DNA from: Diplosphaera chodatii
Lineage: Eukaryota > Chlorophyta > Trebouxiophyceae > Prasiolales > Stichococcaceae
Assembly (NCBI GenBank): GCA_032358165.1
Contig: JAALGY010000018.1
Coordinates: 248,001 to 312,000, forward strand
DNA length: 64,000 nucleotides
Direction: 5' to 3'
A model generated the notes under the pieces. That model did no database searches. It was not told where the DNA came from and worked only from the letters and a program-made list of their open reading frames with translations. Shown here piece by piece: positions 24,438 through 37,069 of this stretch. The number at the start of each line of letters is the position of its first letter. Positions within the stretch are counted from its first letter, which is position 1. The translations under genes and the position numbers were made by a program.

Positions 24438-27400
24438 ATGGCTGCGCTGTTGGCTGGACGCGCAAACTGCTTGCGGCTGCAGGTGCGTGGCCAAAAAGGA
24501 CTGGGCTGATTGGCAAAGCAGTATATATTGCTGCCAGAGGCTGCGATCGGCAGCGCTTGATGATGTTGTGCTTAGGATTTGCAGCCGCAGCTGCTAGTGC
24601 TTGATAGCCCTGCTGACCTCAAATTTTGTCCCATATCGCAGACCCGCCAGCAGGCGCCGACGCAGCAGCTGCGATCCACAGGTGCTCACTGTTGCATGCT
24701 GTAGATGGAGCACTGCGCACGGCGTGCACTTGCAGCTGCGTACACGAGTTTTGTGTGCCTGATGATTGCTGGATGTCGTGTCTGAGTGCCTGTCCTTTCT
24801 GATCTCCAATGTGTGCTTCTGCGTGCAGGCCGCCTGTCGGCTGCCCAGCTGCGATGCAGATCCGTTGCTGCGGGCGACCAGGCGGTGAGCTGCGATGCAT
24901 CCAGAGTTTGTGTTGCATGCACCACTTACGCAGCCGCTTTCAAGCGCCCATGCACTGCCATGGATGCATCAATTTGTGGGGCCTAAAGGTAGTCTGTGAT
25001 AACACAGTATGTCATCGAGCTCCTCACCATGCACACCACACCACTGCATACCCACAAACTAAATGTTTCCGATCCACAGAGGCGTCCAGCAGCGACTAGC
25101 ACCCGGGCCGCAGCGGCCGGCGTGGCAGAGGCGCCGGCGGCGCCTGCGCAGCGGTCTTCCAGCCCCGTGGCGGGCCTCAGCGACGAGCAGCGCGCGGCTT
25201 TGGCACAGGAGCTGGGCTACCGCCAGATCGGCGCGGACCTGCCGGACGATGTCACCCTGCAGCGCGTCATCTCCACGCTCCCCAAGGACGTAAGGTCCCC
25301 TGCTGCCTGCGTACTTCCCCTTGCACGTGCTCTGCTCCCGTACCTGTGCTTACATCTCCTGCCTGCCCGAACATGTGGTTTGCTCCGCTGCCGTCGCAGC
25401 TCACAGCCTGTGTCATGAGCTGCCCAGAGGGCGTAGCATGACATTCTCAGCATGGCGCTCGTGCAGCTACATGCTCAGGCCGGTGGGCTCGGCCCCAAGA
25501 TCGCCCTTGATGACCGCCCCAATAATGTTGTGGACATGCAGCTTCCCCTGAGCTGCTTCCCCGCCGCTGCAGGTGTACCGGATCAAGCCGCTGCGGGCCT
25601 GGGGCGCGGTCGCGACCACGCTGGCGTCCATGGCGGGCTGCCTGTGGCTCATCGCGCAGGCGCCCTGGTACATGCTGCCCTTCGCCTGGGCGCTCGCCGG
25701 CACAGCCTTCACAGGGGTGAGCCGCCCTGCATCCGCCCCACCCTGCGGTGCCGGTTTAATACTGTGTGATCAACACCACTTGATGCGCTCGCCTGCTGCA
25801 GTCAATGTGTGTGAGCCAGCGAGCTCTGCGTGTCCTGGGGCATGCTCATGAGGTGCCATCATACTGGGAGCTGCCATGCAATGCTACCATGGGACTTTTA
25901 GCACTTGATCTGACGCCCCTCTTCACTTCTGTACCCATTGGCCGCTTTTCTGTGGTGGGCCTCTACTACGGGCACCGCAGCTCCAGCAACAGCAGCAACC
26001 TTGGCAGTTAACCAAGTCCTGTCTCATGCTGTCATTTTCCCACCTGCAGTTCTTCGTGATTGGCCATGACTGCGGGCACCGCAGCTTCAGTAAGAACAAG
26101 CTGCTGGAGGACATCGTGGGGACGTTGATGTTCGCGCCGCTGATCTACCCCTTCGAGCCCTGGCGCATCAAGCACAACCACCACCACGCACACACCAACA
26201 AGTGCGCAGCCTTTCACACAACTTCCATGGTGCTTCTGGCCTTGGGCTTTTTAGAGCACGACAGACGCTGCACGCTCCAGTGGCAACGTGATTGGTACAA
26301 TGGCCCCCAACACGCTGAACGCTGGGGTGGCACTGGCAGTATTGGTGCCAGGCTAGTGTGCTTAGCCTTCAGCAGACCATGGCATTGTACCCAGCGGGCA
26401 GTTTCTTCAGACGTCAGAAAAGGGGCGGTAGCAAGGGCGGCCACGTGTGCTAGCTGGATCTAATGCATCAACCCCTCCGAATCGCAGGCTGGTGGAGGAC
26501 ACCGCGTGGCACCCGGTGATGAAGGAGGAGGGTGGATAAAAGAGTAGAATGACTGGCAGAATTGGCATCCGAACCTAACTGGCAGGAATTCACGTGCCCC
26601 GCAGGCTGGTGGAGGACACCGCGTGGCACCCGGTGATGAAGGAAGAGGTGGAGGCGTGGGGGCCCGGCGCCCGGGGCGCCGTCGCCAAGTTCTTCCTGGG
26701 CTCGCCGCTGAAGCTGTGGGCGTCCGTCGGCCACTGGGCGCTGTGGCACTTCGACATCAACAAGTTCACGGAGAAGCAGAAGCCGCGGGTGAGGATCTTG
26801 TGTCGGTTCCCTAAAAACCCTATTGTTGCCAGGGTGAGCTTCTGCTGGATTGGAGACGAGCAGGTGTCTGGCAGGTTGCTGCGCGCCGTGGCATCAGTTG
26901 AGCGGCTCTGCAGGTGGACTGCCCACAAATGCCAAGCAGCTGTGTTCATGCTGCACACAAAGACAGCTGCTTCACCCAACAGACACCCCAAGACCTCACG
27001 GCAGACCACATGTGGTTTGTGACACAAGCAACACTGTCCTCCAAGCGGGTTTTGTCCTTACACCAGCAGCGCCTACCCTGACAAGCTGCTCGATGTTGCG
27101 CCTCCAGGTGTACGTCAGCTGGGCAGCGGTGGCAGCGTTTGCGCTGGTGGGCCTGCCGGCGCTGACGATGGCCACCGGCGTCGCGGGCCTCGTGAAGTTC
27201 TGGCTGATGCCGTGGCTCGGTGGGTGCCTTTGTCCTCCTGCTATCGCGTCCTTGCAGCACAGCTTCTTGGTCGTCGTGTGTCGGTCTGAGCCTTGCTTTA
27301 AGAGCCGGTTCTTGGCTTATCAATCTTGCCACACATGAGCTTGTGGCAGTGTGGCAGCGGAGGTGTGTGCAACAGGGTTCAACAGGCCGCCACACACCAA

Positions 27401-28764
27401 GGACGTTCTCTTCCCCCGCCCCGCAGGCTACCACTTTTGGATGTCCACCTTCACGGTGGTGCACCACACCGCGCCGCACATCCCCTTCAAGCCCGCCGAG
27501 TCGTGGAACGCGGCGCAGGCGCAGCTGGCGGGCACCGTGCACTGTGACTTCCCCGCCTGGTGCGCCCAACTCCACAACCCCCTGGATGTCAGAGATTACA
27601 GTAGGCGCAGCTGGCGGGGCATTTGTGCACTGCGACTTCCCTGCCTGGTGCCCCTTATACATGTGCCCCCCGCCTCAGGGTATTGTCTGGGGAAGTCCTT
27701 CCTTTGTGCGTGGCGCCGTGCAGTGCGATTGCCCTGCTTGGTGTGCACTGGCTGCACCCCTTGCCTGCGGGTGCCAGGCAGGATTGGAAGTTCGCGCTCC
27801 GTGAACTAGTTGACCTCGCCCTGGGCTTCCAGCTGTATCCAGTGTGCTGCGGCGGCGGCAGCTGCTGAGCAGAAGCATCACCACCTTCTGCAGTCAGCGG
27901 CTCAGGTCTTGTGGCGTTGCCCCGCCTCCGGTCAGCGTGCGGTGGGAAACGAGCACCTCAACGTCAGGGCCACTGCTGACCAGCCAGCATGCTGCTGCAG
28001 GGTGGAGTTCCTGACGCATGACATCAGCGTGCACGTGCCGCACCATGTCAACAGCAAGATCCCGTGGTACAATCTGCGCCAGGCGAACGACTCGCTGAAG
28101 GCCAACTGGGGCCAGGTGCGCCTGCTGCCTTCGACTGTCTGTTGTGACTGTTCACCAAAACCGCTGCACCAACAGTGCTTGGCCCAGCTCATTTGCAGAT
28201 GTGCACTTCCAGCAGCAGAGCCCGCCTGCCACAACACCTGACCTGCTGCTGTTCCCTGGCTGTGCTGGATTGTGAAGCTCATACCAACATGCTTGCATAG
28301 CACGCGTCGCATCACAGTGTTTGCAGAGATGCATGCTTTGGTGTAAACCTGCGTTTTCGTCCCGTGCCGCAGTACATGACGGAGGCGACCTTCAACTGGC
28401 GCATGATGAAGACCATCTGTACCGAGCTGCACGTGTACGACGAGGAGGTCAACTACAAGCCCTTCGACTCCGTTCCGGTGAGCCTTCTGGCCCGCGGGCC
28501 TCTGAAATGGCTGCGCATCTTGTGACTGCTGGGTTTCATCATTCAGTCCTTGCTCAGCTCCCATCATTGGCCCTCGTCACATATCCCTCCACTCTCATCT
28601 TCATCAACCCTGGGCCGTCGCCGCGGCATTCTCTCCTCTGTAGTATGAGTTGCTTTTAGTCATATGGCGTGGTGAAGCTCCCGTCTGCTGTGCAGGGCCA
28701 CGAGCACCCGCTGTTCGAGCTGCAGCGCAAGTACATGCCGTCCACATACACAGCGTCATCTTAG
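24438..28764 (+). CDS. FAD6: FAD6-type omega-6 (delta-12) fatty acid desaturase, plastid
   Basis: FAD6 introduces the omega-6 double bond into 16:1/18:1 acyl chains of plastid glycerolipids, using ferredoxin. The three di-iron His boxes are present: HDCGH (about 26065), HNHHHAH (about 26175; HxxHH) and HVPHH (about 28035). Family blocks in order are [119 protein letters not shown] and the C-terminal [15 protein letters not shown]. The stop is TAG at 28762-28764. The start [15 protein letters not shown] at 24438 opens a plausible transit peptide. The next two junctions (24482 to 24829, 24884 to about 25098) are my best phase-consistent guess. At least ten exons. Three of its introns carry partial exon copies, listed separately. 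Confidence 0.93.
25969..26090 (+). repeat. Decayed exon echo in FAD6 upstream of the HDCGH exon
   Basis: CGGGCACCGCAGCTCCAG in the intron (25969-25986) matches 26073-26090 in the exon with one difference. ATTGGCC precedes both copies in the same order (about 25937 and 26060). Read in frame, the intron copy gives [12 protein letters not shown] against [10 protein letters not shown] in the exon. The copies are about 104 bp apart with an indel between matched words. Confidence 0.5.
26483..26648 (+). repeat. Exon echo with duplicated acceptor in FAD6
   Basis: 49 bp (26483-26531) recur at 26600-26648 with one mismatch. Each copy contains CGCAG|GCTGGTGG, the intron acceptor and the first codons of the exon [14 protein letters not shown]. 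The upstream copy runs into GGTGGATAA, an in-frame stop, so only the downstream acceptor yields the full enzyme. Offset 117 bp. Confidence 0.9.
27519..27745 (+). repeat. Three-copy echo of the HCDFPAW exon end in FAD6
   Basis: The exon end with its donor (27519-27568, encoding [14 protein letters not shown] then GTGCGC) is repeated in the intron at 27604-27654 and again, more decayed, at 27711-27745. All three keep the CCTGGTG or CTTGGTG donor-like word. The second copy is 86 bp away, not a multiple of three, so use of a distal donor would shift frame. Confidence 0.85.
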
Positions 28765-29325
28765 GCAGCAGCAGGGGGGGGAGAGTGAGCAGAGCTGCCG
28801 GCGTGCGGGCCACATGCCTCGAGGGTGTCAGCTGTACCCCACAGCTGGCAGGCGTGCCTGAGCAGCATAGTATGCTGCACCATGCCAGACGGCTGGCACA
28901 CTCGGGACACTGCTATTATAGGACATTCGGCTTGCATCGGCTGCACTGCCCAAGCCGCTGCGACAAGCGGCGCATCGCGTTGTGTGGGGGTCTGTACATA
29001 TGGTGTGCTTACAACGAAGAAGATGGGAGAGCGTATTTGAGTGTGCATTACATGGGTGCCAGAGCGTTTGCCAGTGACCAATGTGCGGCGAAGTGGGGAG
29101 TGTAACCTATTCCACCGGTTTCACCAAGTGTGCGGTGTCCGAGGCTGCCCACCACTGCCATCACACCACCACACGAAAGACGTGAAGCACAAACCGGCCT
29201 GCCCTTTGTGCACTCCCGACCATATGTGCTTCACAGACACGCTCGCCACCACCTGTCAGAATTATGAAGGCACATGACACCACAATCTTGCGCTAGGGAT
29301 CGTCAATGCCACGCCACTGCCGCTG
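28765..29325. other. Convergent 3' regions of FAD6 and VPS35
   Basis: No gene in this 561-bp spacer. TGTAA at 29101-29105 (plus) is the candidate FAD6 poly(A) signal. TGTAA on the minus strand at 29048-29052 is the candidate VPS35 signal. A short G-run lies near 28780. Confidence 0.55.
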
Positions 29326-32300
29326 TCACTCCCCCGCCGCGTCTGCCCCCTGCTGCACGCGCTCCAAATGAGTGACGCTCGTAGCATGGTAGCGCTGCAG
29401 CTCTGCGTCCTGCAGGCACGCCTCGCCGCCGACCTCGGTCGCCACCAGCTCCTGGAGATCCTGTTGAGTTGGACGGCTCTGTACATCAGCATCTGTAACC
29501 GCAGGGAGTTGGCAACAGCCGGCAGATGCACAGCAAGTATGGCGTGCAGAAGCGGAGGCAGTCTCTCCGACTGAAGCCCCACTCCATGTAGGAGCACTCG
29601 TACAGGTTGCCCCTGCCACAGGCTGGACTCTCAACACGCTCAAGTGGGCTACCTGCAGGACGCTGGGTGTGATGTTGGGGTTGCCGCCTGCGTGGTGCGC
29701 CGCGTAGGCGTTGAGGATGTCCACAAACAGCCAGGCTGGGGCGGACAGGTTGGCAGCACGCGCCGCCACCGCTGCCTGCAAGCGTTTGCACTGATGTCTT
29801 ACGAAGCCAGCGGCGATCTCGCATCAGGGTGGCACGGCATTGCAGTCAGCAGAAAGACATGGCAGCTGACAGACTGGCGACATCAAAGGGTGCCAGATTC
29901 TGCCTGTGTCTGCTGGCTGTGTCTCGACATGTGCGGCACAGGAGTCCCAGAAAGCTGCTGCTGGCGGCCCTAGCATGGCAGGTGCCACTGACACAGTGGC
30001 GCATGCTCAGCAAAGCATCTGACCAGACTGATTTCAGGAGTTTTGCGCGCACCTGCTGCTGCGCCGCGTTGGCCAGCTTCAGCGCGCGCTTGAGGCACAC
30101 CATGACCGCCTCCGCATCCCGCACCTATATATGAGACTTCACTAGATTCAATAAATCAATAGATCAATAAATCAATAGGTAAATTCAGTTACAATTTACA
30201 TCTAGTTTGAACCCGTATAGAGGAGCAATCGCAAGCCATTTGACACCCTCTCGGCTGCGTTGCCTCTGCAGCAAGGCCGCTGACTGCTGTGGAACCAGCG
30301 GCAGCCGCGCTGCGGCAGCTCGAGACTCATGCGAGGGCCAGCCATTCGGCCTCCTGAACCTCTGTGCAGCATGCCATTGCGAAGATGACACTTGACAGCA
30401 GCCACGACCCACCGGCGGCTGCAGCTCGTCAGCGCCGTTGCCGGGCTGCACGGGTGATTCCTGCGGTGCTGCGGCTGCTGCTTCCTGCCCCTGCGGCTCT
30501 TCCTCCGCCCCCTGCTCGCCGCTGCCTGCTTCCTTTGCTTCCGCAGGCGACGGCGGCGGCGTGGCCGGCTCAGGCGGCTGCATGCAGGCAGGGTGATCAC
30601 TGGAAGGCAGCACCATCAGGAGTATCTTGTCAGGCTATGCTGAGTGCTGTCGGCAGCCATGTGGCCGGACACCACACAAAACTGGTGCACTGTGTTGGCA
30701 AAGTTGAGGGCTTACATGGTATGTACAACACTCTGGCGGCTGCTGCAGGGTGCACTCCCCGTACCACTGTGCATCCTACATCATGCACAGAGGCTGCTTC
30801 AGAACACACAGGTCTCCTCACCGTTGACGCTGCTGCTGGCTCGGCTGCGCCGTCCTCGGGCTGCCAGAACAGGTGCGCGCAGGCGAGCACCGCGCGGCAC
30901 TGGTCCCCCCGCTTCAGCAGCTTGGCCGAGAAGCCGGTGGCCTTGTGCGCCAGGGCACCTGCCAGGAACAGAAGACGCCCAGCTCAGCTGGTAACACCAG
31001 AAAGACTGCGCAGACCTGTCATGTGGTGCCATCAGGCGCAGCGGCCGCAGGCCTAGCCGTGTGTTAACCCTGTGCATAACCCTCAACCCTGCTGCCGACA
31101 GAGGCGGCAGCGCCGTCGACTGTTGGCTGGGGCGGCTCCACCCGGCACCCTGGAGTAGCACAGCGCAGGGAGTAGTGCCCCCACCGCGGCTGTCCTCATC
31201 AAAGATGCGGCAGGCGTGCAGGGCGCCAATGATGGAGTGCAGCGCCGCCACCTCCGACTTGCTGTCGGGCACCGCCTCCTCGTACAGCGTGAACGCCTGC
31301 AATTTCAATTTGTTTTTCATAAATTGAAGCTTATTTGAAGTGAAAAAACGGGATAATACACGAATATATATATTTTTCTGCCTGCACGCCACAGGCAGCG
31401 CTGGCGGTACCTCTGAAGAGGCGTGCATGAGCTCGACCAGACTGCATCGCCAGCCTTCCAGGTGAAAGGAGTACACTACCATCTTGCAGGCGCCCTACGT
31501 TTGCCTTGACCTAGCACAGCTGCACGGCTGCCGCCTGTGCCTGCTTGAGGCGTTTAGCGCACCTGCTCGAAGAACTCGTAGGCGATGAGCTGCAGGCGGG
31601 CCTCCTGGCTGGCTGCCGTCGCCGCCGCCAGCAGCAGCCCCAGCGCAGCGTTCGCGCGGCCGGGGACATCCGCCAGGTCGCACAGCGCGCCATGCGTGAA
31701 TTGCAGTACCTGCGAGGTTTTGGTTTCAGGGTTTAGGCCGTGCATCTGCCAGGGATGCGGAGTGCACTATGCATATACTGCAGACTGTGAGGGTATGCAT
31801 CCTAGGTGATGTGCATGAGTCTTGTCTCTGACATTGATGCTGAAAGATGGCAGCTCAGGCCACAGTGGTGCTGCTGCTATATACCTGACTGGACGTAGTT
31901 GCATGGTTGCACATATGCACAGCCACATACGTGAAATGTACATAAGCAACTGGTTGCCAACGTGTGCATGTGGTAAGCGCTGGCATGAGGGCGGCACCGG
32001 CTGCAAAGTAAGCAAGATGGTCTACCGCAACATCACAGCATTGCAGCATGACAGCGCTCTCGGTCTGGCCTGGAGAGGCATCAGCCAGGCCGTGAGCTTA
32101 GCCAACAAAGCCCAGATGCCGTAGGCAGCCAGCAAGGCCTGCAGACGCAGGACTTGACATTCGGCGGCAGAGTAAGCTGCTCACGCTTTGCGCTGTTGGA
32201 GCGTTGCCGCCGCCATCAGCAGCGCCGCCGCCCCTGCACAGCGAGCGCACCAGGCGCAGCGCCGCCGCGGCCAGGGGCGCAAGAACGTGGCCCGCCCGCC

Positions 32301-35300
32301 GCGGGCCGCCCTCCGCAAACCTGTGAACATGCAAGGGTTTCACGATTCATTCGAGTTTGAAGTTTGAACCCCACTGCACATCGCTCAATCAGTGCAAATC
32401 GAGCCCAGCCCATGCGAAGACTCCGAGGCAGGACCCCAGATGATCTTATGTACTATTTGCGGATGATGCATAATGCCAGTGGGTCTGTGACATCAAACCC
32501 GCCACCCAGAGGTGTTGACCGAGACAGCCCGGAAGCCTGCACCTCTTCCTGGCCGCCTGCAGGATGGCAAACTGTGTGGCTGGGTACGGCGACGCCAGCC
32601 GGTGCACCAGGCGTGCGACCTGCCCCTGCTCGTCTGCAAAGTCCTGCAGACAGCAATAAACCAGGTACACACCATGGAAGCACAGCATGTGCAGTGGGCA
32701 GAGTGTGCACCGCCTATATGACCAGACCAACAGACAGCCTGTCGTTCATTTGTTGGTGGATGCCATGGGCAAAATAATGTGATGCTCTACTGCTGTGCAA
32801 AGTGCACCTCGTCGTCGGGCTCCTCCGCCCCCTGGTCCATGTCCTTGACGAGGGGCGAGATGAAGTCGAAGAGGCGCTCCACCTGGTCCACATTCTCCAC
32901 CTGCACAGGGTGTAATAGGTTCACCCCTGTCTCACTCCCTCCGCAGAACGTCGTGGTCTTCGATGGCATCTTGTGCGACGTTGGGCGGTATCAAGCTATC
33001 GGAGTTACAATGCAACTCGCACTTGCACGCGGGAAGTGCCAGGGCTGCATGTGCAGCCACTGAGGCAAGCAAGCTCCAATGCGTCATCACACCAAACTTG
33101 ACCAATCAGCACGACACCTTGGTGTCGCCCTTCAGCACGGCGCGCACGACCGTGAGCGCCATCTCGCGGCGGCGGCCGGGCGTGAGGCGTGCCATCAGCG
33201 GCGGGTATGACGCCAGGCCCAGCACCTGGCAGGACACCGGCAGCAGCATCAGCGGCCGATGATACAACACCATGCTCTGAATGAATGCACTGTTCAGGCA
33301 AAGCTGCACGCCAGCCTTCGGACAAGACACGCGCCTTTTGGGAGCACCACGCATCAACATTTGGAGCAGTGCAAGGTGCGCTGTGGTTGCCGGCAACAAG
33401 CATGTGGGCATCCAGGGTGCGCACACGTGCCCCTCAAAACCACAAGTGCAGCAGCGCGAGTGCGCTGCCGCCGACGCACCGTGACGACGTCGTACGTCTC
33501 CAGCGGAACCGCCAGCAGGTCGACCACCCGCTGCTCGCCCCGCGGGTCCGACATGTCGCGGTCCGCCAGCGCCTGCGATGCACTCGGGGGAATCGTAGTT
33601 GAAGTATACATAATAACTATATATATATATATATATATAAACATATACAAGATATGTGCACATATATCAGGTTCTTGTGCTTATGGATGTTGTGATGTGC
33701 ACATGGCTTCAAGCACCAATAACCAGGGCTATGCCAAGCGGCATGGCAGCACATAGCTTTGCCGGTGACTTTGCCCAAGTTGGGCTTGCACGCTGCTGGT
33801 GGCGCGTGCCCACCCTGCGCAGTTTTTTCCGCAAGGACAATCCCATGCGGTGTTTACGCTCTTAGAAGGGCTGCAGCACCAGATGCATCATTGCGTGGAC
33901 CCTGGACCCTACCTCCGTGCACGCCGCCAGCACAGCATCCACGTGATCCAAGTCGTCGGGGTACACTGCGCCGGCAAAGCGCGCCAGCCCGATGTGGATT
34001 GCCGCCAGGTCCGACACCGGCATCGCTGAGTGCGCCTCGGCAATCTGCAGCGGTTGCGGCATGGGTCACTGGCTGCAGCATGTACATCTAGGATGAGCAG
34101 CGCAGCAAGCCCACTGGGATCCATCACTGCTGCCAGAAGCACAAGGTAGCGATGGTTTTGCAGCATTGGCTGGTGCAGGCATGTTATTGGGCGGGAACCT
34201 GCGAACGCTGGCAGGCTTGGCCAATACCAATATCGGAGACGACAAGCAAGCGTGCTGCATCTGAGCCTGCCACCAATGCCAGGGCCTGTGGCTGGGACAG
34301 CCAGCTACATGTTGCCCTCGACTAGGTCACATTGCAGCACGCACCTTGGCCGCTGCCGCCTTGAGCTGCCCAAAGGCGTCTGCCTGCTCCAGCTGGCCGC
34401 GCACCGCTGTGTCGCCTGAGGCGACGAAGCGCGCCAGGCGGTCCATCAGGCTGGCCATCACTGCAGCCAGCCGCACGCCCGGCTGCGAGCATGTGCAGAG
34501 GAGTGTCAGGGCAACAGCACTGTATGTCGAAGGGTAGTGCCTGACAAGCACGGTCAGTCGAGGCAGGCAGCACGTCAAGCTGTCCCAGCTCAGGCATCAG
34601 GTGCTTCGCAGGAGACCACGCAATGATGCAGGGTGCAACAGCTTGGGGGCCCCCACCTGCAGCTGCGGCACAGCGCCCAGCAGCGCATCCAGGGTGCCGA
34701 GGTGGAACTCGTCTGGAAAGCCCTGCACACAGTACGCCATGTCTGCTGATCAGCCTTCTGGGTTGCTGACTGGCAGCACACAGCCTAAAGCCCAGCTTAC
34801 CACCTGGCAACATGCCGTTCGAGCGGCATGTGTGCTGAGCGCGATGCTGCAGGATCTGCAGGCTACATACCGACATCATTGCAGCTTGGTTCGATGGGCA
34901 AGGGGCACGCACCTGGATGAGCGCCTGCATCAGGTACTGCTGCGCGATGTCGTCCCGGCACCCGACGACCTGCTCCAGCACCCGAGGCAGCACGACCTCC
35001 GAATATCTGCAGCACGTCGTGCGCCAGCCATTAGCCAGCCTTCAGAGACACCTCAGCCCGAGACGCTGTATGGTGTGTCCGCAGCATGCATCGCTAGCAT
35101 GATGCCAAAATCAAGCTGTGCAACGTGACCCACAGTGTCCTCATGCCAGTCCCAGCAGAACAGGCGCTTCATATGGGGAGTACCACAGAAAACGCCAGCA
35201 GAGAGGTGCTTCGACAGGACCTGGTGAAGTCCAGGCCGTCCAGCTGGCTGACGTAGGTGAGGTTGCGGCCGACCAAGTCCGCCAGCTGCTGCCGCTCCTT

Positions 35301-37069
35301 CTCGCGGGCCGCCCGCTCCTGAGCCCGCGTGGACCCCTGCATCGGGCAGATTCAACGCTGTCATGTTTGGAACATCCCTCATGTCTGCACCCAACAGATA
35401 CAGCATCTATGCATCAGCATCGGCGTGCTGCATGGGCAGTGCTGCATGCGGCTCGCTGGATCGCCTTGAACCAATGGTGCCCGTCCCCATCCCACCTCGT
35501 GCTGCATGTTGACCCAGAGCTTGTTCATGTCCTTGATCTCATGCAGCACATTTGCTGGGGGCAACGGTCCTCGTGCCCAGCCCACCTGGTGCTGCATGCG
35601 GACCCAGAGCTTGTTCATCTCCGTGAAGTTCTGCAGCAGGAACTCGAGCGCGTCGCCCGTGTCGCCGCCGGAGGCCAGCGCCGCTGCATCCTCACTGCCC
35701 GCCGCCTCCGCCGCTTCCGGCGCCGCGTCCGGCAGCAGCCCGCGCACCGCCTGGCACAGGTATGCGCGCAGGAACAGGCCCCGCACCGGGTGCTGCACCT
35801 GCGGCCAGTGAGAACACATACGTGATCTGCCATGTCCCCTCACCCACATCATGCCGTGGAGATTCAAGCCCTGAGTGTGGACTGCGCAAAGCAAGCAGTG
35901 CTGTCCATGTGGCACATGACTTGGCAGCTCATTGCAACAGCCGTGCACAGCCCTCCGAAACACCAAGACGCTGGCCCACTCATCCCACAGCTCCAGTCGC
36001 CATGCAGGATGCATTGTCGGTCAGCTTGCGCACCCCCTTGCACATCTCCACCAGGTCACGCAGGATGTCCTTGGCGGGCGCCTCCTTGCTGCGGATGTAC
36101 ACCGCGCCCACCGCACACAGCAGATACCTGCAGGTGAGTTGTAAGAGCAAGGATCAGGCGCTGCAACCACACCGGCAGAGGTGCTCAGCCATGGACTCCT
36201 CCTGCACATTGCATTGATTCGCAAAGCTACTGCATGGCTCAGCAGCACTGTGCAGCTGCAAACGTGGGTGGTATGCAGTCCAAGGCAGAGGCATGGCCAC
36301 ACAGCAGACCAATGGCTGAAGCCCTGGGCGGTGTTATGCAGTGCACTGCGCAGACCAGCAGAGAGCTGCTGAGCTTCACACGTGCGACTGCTGACTCACA
36401 GGCGAGGCAGGACATTGCCGGCCCACTGCACGCGCTCATACAGCTCGCCGAGGACGCGCCCCTTGGCAGCCTGCTCACTGATCCAGGACTGCAGCAGCGC
36501 CAGGTGATCAAACACCTGCGCAGGACCAGATCAGGGTGCTCACTCACCAGCTGATTGAACCGAGACTGGCTTCGACCGCTTCCCGGCAATCCGCAACACA
36601 GAGATCTGAAGGCACACTTATTGGCAATGCAGTAGGGCAAGTGCCAGCACCCACACGGTTGAGCACAAGCGATCATTATGCATACACCTGCATGTACAGC
36701 TCGAAGTAGCGGTGAGGCTGCAGCTCGCCCGTCCGCAGCTCACCCAGCAGCGCCGCCGCATAGCGCAGCGCATCCTTCAGGTTGTCGCCATCCTGCCAAA
36801 AGATATGAGTACACTCAACGACATGCTGCTGTGTATGGCACAGCAGTCTGCCCTTCAGCGGCCATGCGAAGTCTTCAGCCGTTCTGACAGCCGCTGCATG
36901 TGTTTTGACAGCATTGGACAGCAGAAGCGCTCCCATCTGTACGCCCTACCGTGGCCTTGCGCATGAAGTAGGCGTTCTTCTTCACGGCGGCCACAGCGTC
37001 GGCCAGGCACCGCGCCTGCTCGTCGTGGCTCGTCATTGGGCCCAGGCCTGAGGCCTGCATGCGGTGCAT
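29326..37069 (-). CDS. VPS35: VPS35: retromer core subunit
   Basis: VPS35 is the alpha-solenoid scaffold of retromer, which retrieves cargo from endosomes to the trans-Golgi and plasma membrane with VPS26 and VPS29. Roughly twenty exons, beginning with 36950-37069 ([10 protein letters not shown]; a second Met at 37036). They carry [257 protein letters not shown] and the C-terminal [20 protein letters not shown]. The stop is at 29326. The PRLYL motif region (VPS26 contact) should fall in the early exons and was not resolved. AT-rich insertions interrupt several introns. Confidence 0.92.
30149..30180. repeat. Two-unit 16-bp tandem repeat, AT-rich
   Basis: CAATAAATCAATAGAT is followed directly by CAATAAATCAATAGGT, inside a VPS35 intron. 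It sits in one of several AT-rich islands (also about 31300-31385 and 33600-33655) that contrast with the GC-rich surroundings. Confidence 0.75.
33618..33639. repeat. (TA)11 microsatellite
   Basis: Eleven TA units in a VPS35 intron, flanked by further A/T-rich sequence. Likely length-polymorphic. Confidence 0.9.
35472..35650 (-). repeat. Exon echo with duplicated donor in VPS35
   Basis: The exon end at 35581-35639 (minus strand: [15 protein letters not shown] then GTGGGC) recurs at 35491-35549 as [15 protein letters not shown] then GTGGGA. Similarity extends through the flanks, so the unit is about 90 bp in direct head-to-tail tandem. The reading frame is open across both. Using the distal donor would insert 30 residues in frame. 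The proximal donor matches VPS35 of other species. Confidence 0.88.
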
